Positions 62,399 to 64,000 of a DNA stretch of 64,000 nt are shown here, piece by piece. The DNA lies in assembly GCF_000472925.1 (NCBI RefSeq), contig NZ_AXAS01000034.1, forward strand, positions 49,342 through 113,341, in the 5' to 3' direction. The notes under the pieces were generated by a model. That model made no database searches and had not been told where the DNA came from. It saw only the letters and a list, made by a program, of their open reading frames with translations. The position numbers were made by a program, and so were the translations under genes. Position 1 is the stretch's first letter; each line of letters opens with the position of its first letter. This DNA comes from Bradyrhizobium sp. Ec3.3. Lineage in GTDB: Bacteria; Pseudomonadota; Alphaproteobacteria; Rhizobiales; Xanthobacteraceae.

Positions 62399-63688
62399 CT
62401 ATTTCGCGTTGTTCAGCGAGGCGAGGAATAGATCAATATTGCGAAAATGGGTGGTCCAAGTCGGAGCAACGAATTCTCTTGCGCATTCGATGCAGTAGGT
62501 TCGCAAGCCAGAGCCCGGCTTTGCTATTTCAACGATATCGTCCCGCCAGCCCAACCCATCGGTAAGTTTACGGAATCTCGCTTTGCCCTGACTTACTTCG
62601 TGAAAGACCGGAATGTCCGAACAGATGACAGGAGTGTGGAGCGACAGCGCTTCGACAATGGGCAGGCCATATCCCTCGGCGAAGCTTGGCATCAAAAGAG
62701 CTGCGGCTCCGCTTATCAATTCTTTCAAATGCGCTGGTGAAAGACCTGAAACACGAAGCACTCTGCCCTGAAGTTCCGGGGTAAGATCAATCTCCCGAAT
62801 CGTCTGCTCGGTTTCCCAGCCTTTCATTCCAACGAGCACTAGCCTGGCGCGGAAATCAACCCGATCTGCGAGCGTTCGCCAGATGTGAAGGAGCAGGTCA
62901 TGATTTTTCCTCGGCTCGATCGTCCCAATCATTAGGAAATAGGGGTCGCCACCGATCGGCGCTGAGGATCTCACACTTGGTGCGTTTTCCAGCGGAGATG
63001 GCAGCGGCTCGACATGAATACGTACGTTGTGACGGTCGTGCGCTGCAAATTCGTCACGAACTCGGTCGGCGACTCTCTGAGAACTCGTTATCAGGGCGCT
63101 CGCCCGGCGCATCGTTCTGAGACGCCGCAGGAAGCGCTCTTGGTATCCGGCCGGGAAAAACTCAGGAAAGTCGAGAGGCAGAAGATCGTGAATGAAGAAG
63201 ACGGGCCACACGTCACGTCGTTGGTCCAGCCATCTGAAGAAGCGATCATGCTCGAAGGCGTGCTGTGCAACGCTGAGGTAGATCGCTCCCTCCGGGATTG
63301 TGGCCTTCCAATCCCAAAAAATCCTGAACCCGGTTTGGCGAGCAAAGTTGCGCACCAGGTTATTTTTCCACAATTTCGAGCTTCGTCCCGAGCTGAGTAG
63401 GCTCGTCGTCGATCCAGATAGTCTCTTCAAGAGCAGCAACCAGTCGGTATTGTCGGTTGTCTCGTGCTCGCGCTGAGCCTCCTCGAAATCGCTGAGCAGC
63501 CGGCGGCTTTGGCCTGTGCCAAGCACGTGGGGCCTGTACAAGCCGTACTGGGTGCTCGAGCATGGCATTGCGGGGTTGCCCAGAAAGTGCCGGGCATAGG
63601 CGAGATCGACACGGTCGATGCCGGTGGTTGCTGCTTGCGTCAGCCTGGTGATCAGATGACTGACGTCGAAAACGATGTCGGTGCCCAC
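62399..63688 (-). CDS. Glycosyltransferase family 4 (GT-B)
   Basis: A 429-residue retaining glycosyltransferase. The C-terminal GT-B domain has YFLMIGTIEPRKNHDLLLHI and PSFAEGYGLPIVEALSLHTP, in which the glutamates of the E-x7-E motif bind the nucleotide sugar, followed by VICSDIPVFHEVS. The N-terminal half (RPHVLGTG, VFFIHDLLPLDFPEFFPAGY) is the acceptor domain. Such enzymes build capsule, exopolysaccharide or O-antigen mannose-type linkages. It is alone on the minus strand between IS66 and group II intron sequence; donor and acceptor unknown. Confidence 0.88.
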   Translation of the reverse strand: MGTDIVFDVSHLITRLTQAATTGIDRVDLAYARHFLGNPAMPCSSTQYGLYRPHVLGTGQSRRLLSDFEEAQREHETTDNTDWLLLLKRLSGSTTSLLSSGRSSKLWKNNLVRNFARQTGFRIFWDWKATIPEGAIYLSVAQHAFEHDRFFRWLDQRRDVWPVFFIHDLLPLDFPEFFPAGYQERFLRRLRTMRRASALITSSQRVADRVRDEFAAHDRHNVRIHVEPLPSPLENAPSVRSSAPIGGDPYFLMIGTIEPRKNHDLLLHIWRTLADRVDFRARLVLVGMKGWETEQTIREIDLTPELQGRVLRVSGLSPAHLKELISGAAALLMPSFAEGYGLPIVEALSLHTPVICSDIPVFHEVSQGKARFRKLTDGLGWRDDIVEIAKPGSGLRTYCIECAREFVAPTWTTHFRNIDLFLASLNNAK

Positions 63689-63859
63689 GGAAACCTTGGC
63701 TTAAGGGTTAGTTCGTCACTGCGTGATAGAACCGGGTAGAGGACTTACGACTACATCAGAATTTTTTGGGGCGTGGACTCACGAACAGATCGGCTTCCGG
63801 GAGCGCAGCAGACCAATTGTGCTCAAAGTGAGTTCTTCGGGTTTTGACCCCATAACAGA

Positions 63860-64000
63860 GTGCGCCAGGAAAGCTGGCAAAGAATAGGAGGTGAAAGTCC
63901 CCCATGGGGTAAGGACTAGCCATCCACCCCGACCCCGAGTGATGCGCGGCGTCCCGCAAGGGCCGACGTGAAGCGTTCACAGGGGAGACCACGGGCCAAG
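63860..64000 (+). mobile_element. 5' end of a bacterial group II intron
   Basis: GTGCGCC at 63860 begins a segment with hallmarks of group II intron domain I: GAGGTGAAAGTCCCCCATGG, then GGTAAGGACTAGCCA, and later GCAAGGGC and a GTGAAGCGTTCACAGGGGAG segment. GTGYG is the conserved 5' boundary. The intron-encoded reverse transcriptase and the 3' end would lie beyond the window. Confidence 0.65.

Noticed and set aside
1..64000. tRNA, rRNA, CRISPR arrays, riboswitches and replication origins
   Set aside because: I looked for cloverleaf-type sequence, regularly spaced short repeats, and iteron or DnaA-box clusters and found none I could support by eye. A covariance-model search would be needed to exclude small RNAs.

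Overview
The window reads as part of an alphaproteobacterial chromosome, most probably Bradyrhizobium or a close relative. This is inferred from the protein families, their arrangement and the high-GC codon use; no rRNA or tRNA gene is present to confirm it. Functional operons alternate with stretches of decayed insertion sequences, phage-type recombination genes and truncated duplicates, which is typical of an accessory, island-like region.

Layout. (1) 0.5-5.3 kb, minus strand: a small putative acyl-metabolism operon with a frameshifted GNAT-type acyltransferase, a 964-residue acyl-CoA ligase / carrier protein / GNAT fusion, and a carboxymuconolactone-decarboxylase-like protein. (2) 6.3-8.0 kb: an IS1182-type element with a frameshifted transposase. 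(3) 8.0-12.6 kb: a phage-like recombination module (ERF-HNH fusion, YqaJ-type exonuclease, HTH regulator with a palindromic operator candidate) and two genes of a family with an N-terminal NRRNA...GPKT...RHGL signature. (4) 13.1-14.3 kb: a class IV aminotransferase and a small secreted protein. The 3' half of this segment is repeated at 22.4-22.9 kb. (5) 15-22.3 kb: an orphan LuxR-type regulator, an XRE regulator, a protein ending in eleven 13-residue repeats, and a type I secretion ATPase and adaptor. (6) 23.2-32.7 kb: a HAD-UbiA fusion and five polytopic GT-C/GT87-like glycosyltransferases, one resembling mycobacterial AftB. This suggests polyprenyl-phosphate-linked sugar transfer at the outer face of the inner membrane.

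(7) 32.7-34.2 kb: integrase and IS66 debris. (8) 34.2-49.0 kb: a Tad/Flp pilus locus (two pilins plus a decayed third, cpaA, cpaB, cpaE, cpaF, tadB, tadC, three TadE/TadG-type pseudopilins, cpaC, a lipoprotein, tadD and a stand-alone secretin N-domain protein), interrupted by an OafA-type acyltransferase gene flanked by a duplicated pseudopilin 3' end. (9) 49-53.5 kb: resolvase debris, small membrane proteins, a complete IS3-family element and a secreted repeat protein. (10) 53.8-61.4 kb: a second copy of the ERF-HNH/YqaJ module, followed by a terminase large subunit, a DUF5681 protein, a ParB-methyltransferase fusion and an unknown protein, with no capsid or tail genes. (11) 61.4-64 kb: a LigD/IS66 chimera of remnants, a GT4 glycosyltransferase, and what looks like the 5' end of a group II intron running off the window.

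The glycosyltransferase cluster, the O-acyltransferase and the Tad pilus lie next to each other, so a role in decorating pilin or surface glycan is a reasonable but untested idea. The least described units are the ligase-ACP-GNAT fusion with its free-standing paralogue, the repeat protein with its type I exporter, and the duplicated ERF-HNH/YqaJ cassette.
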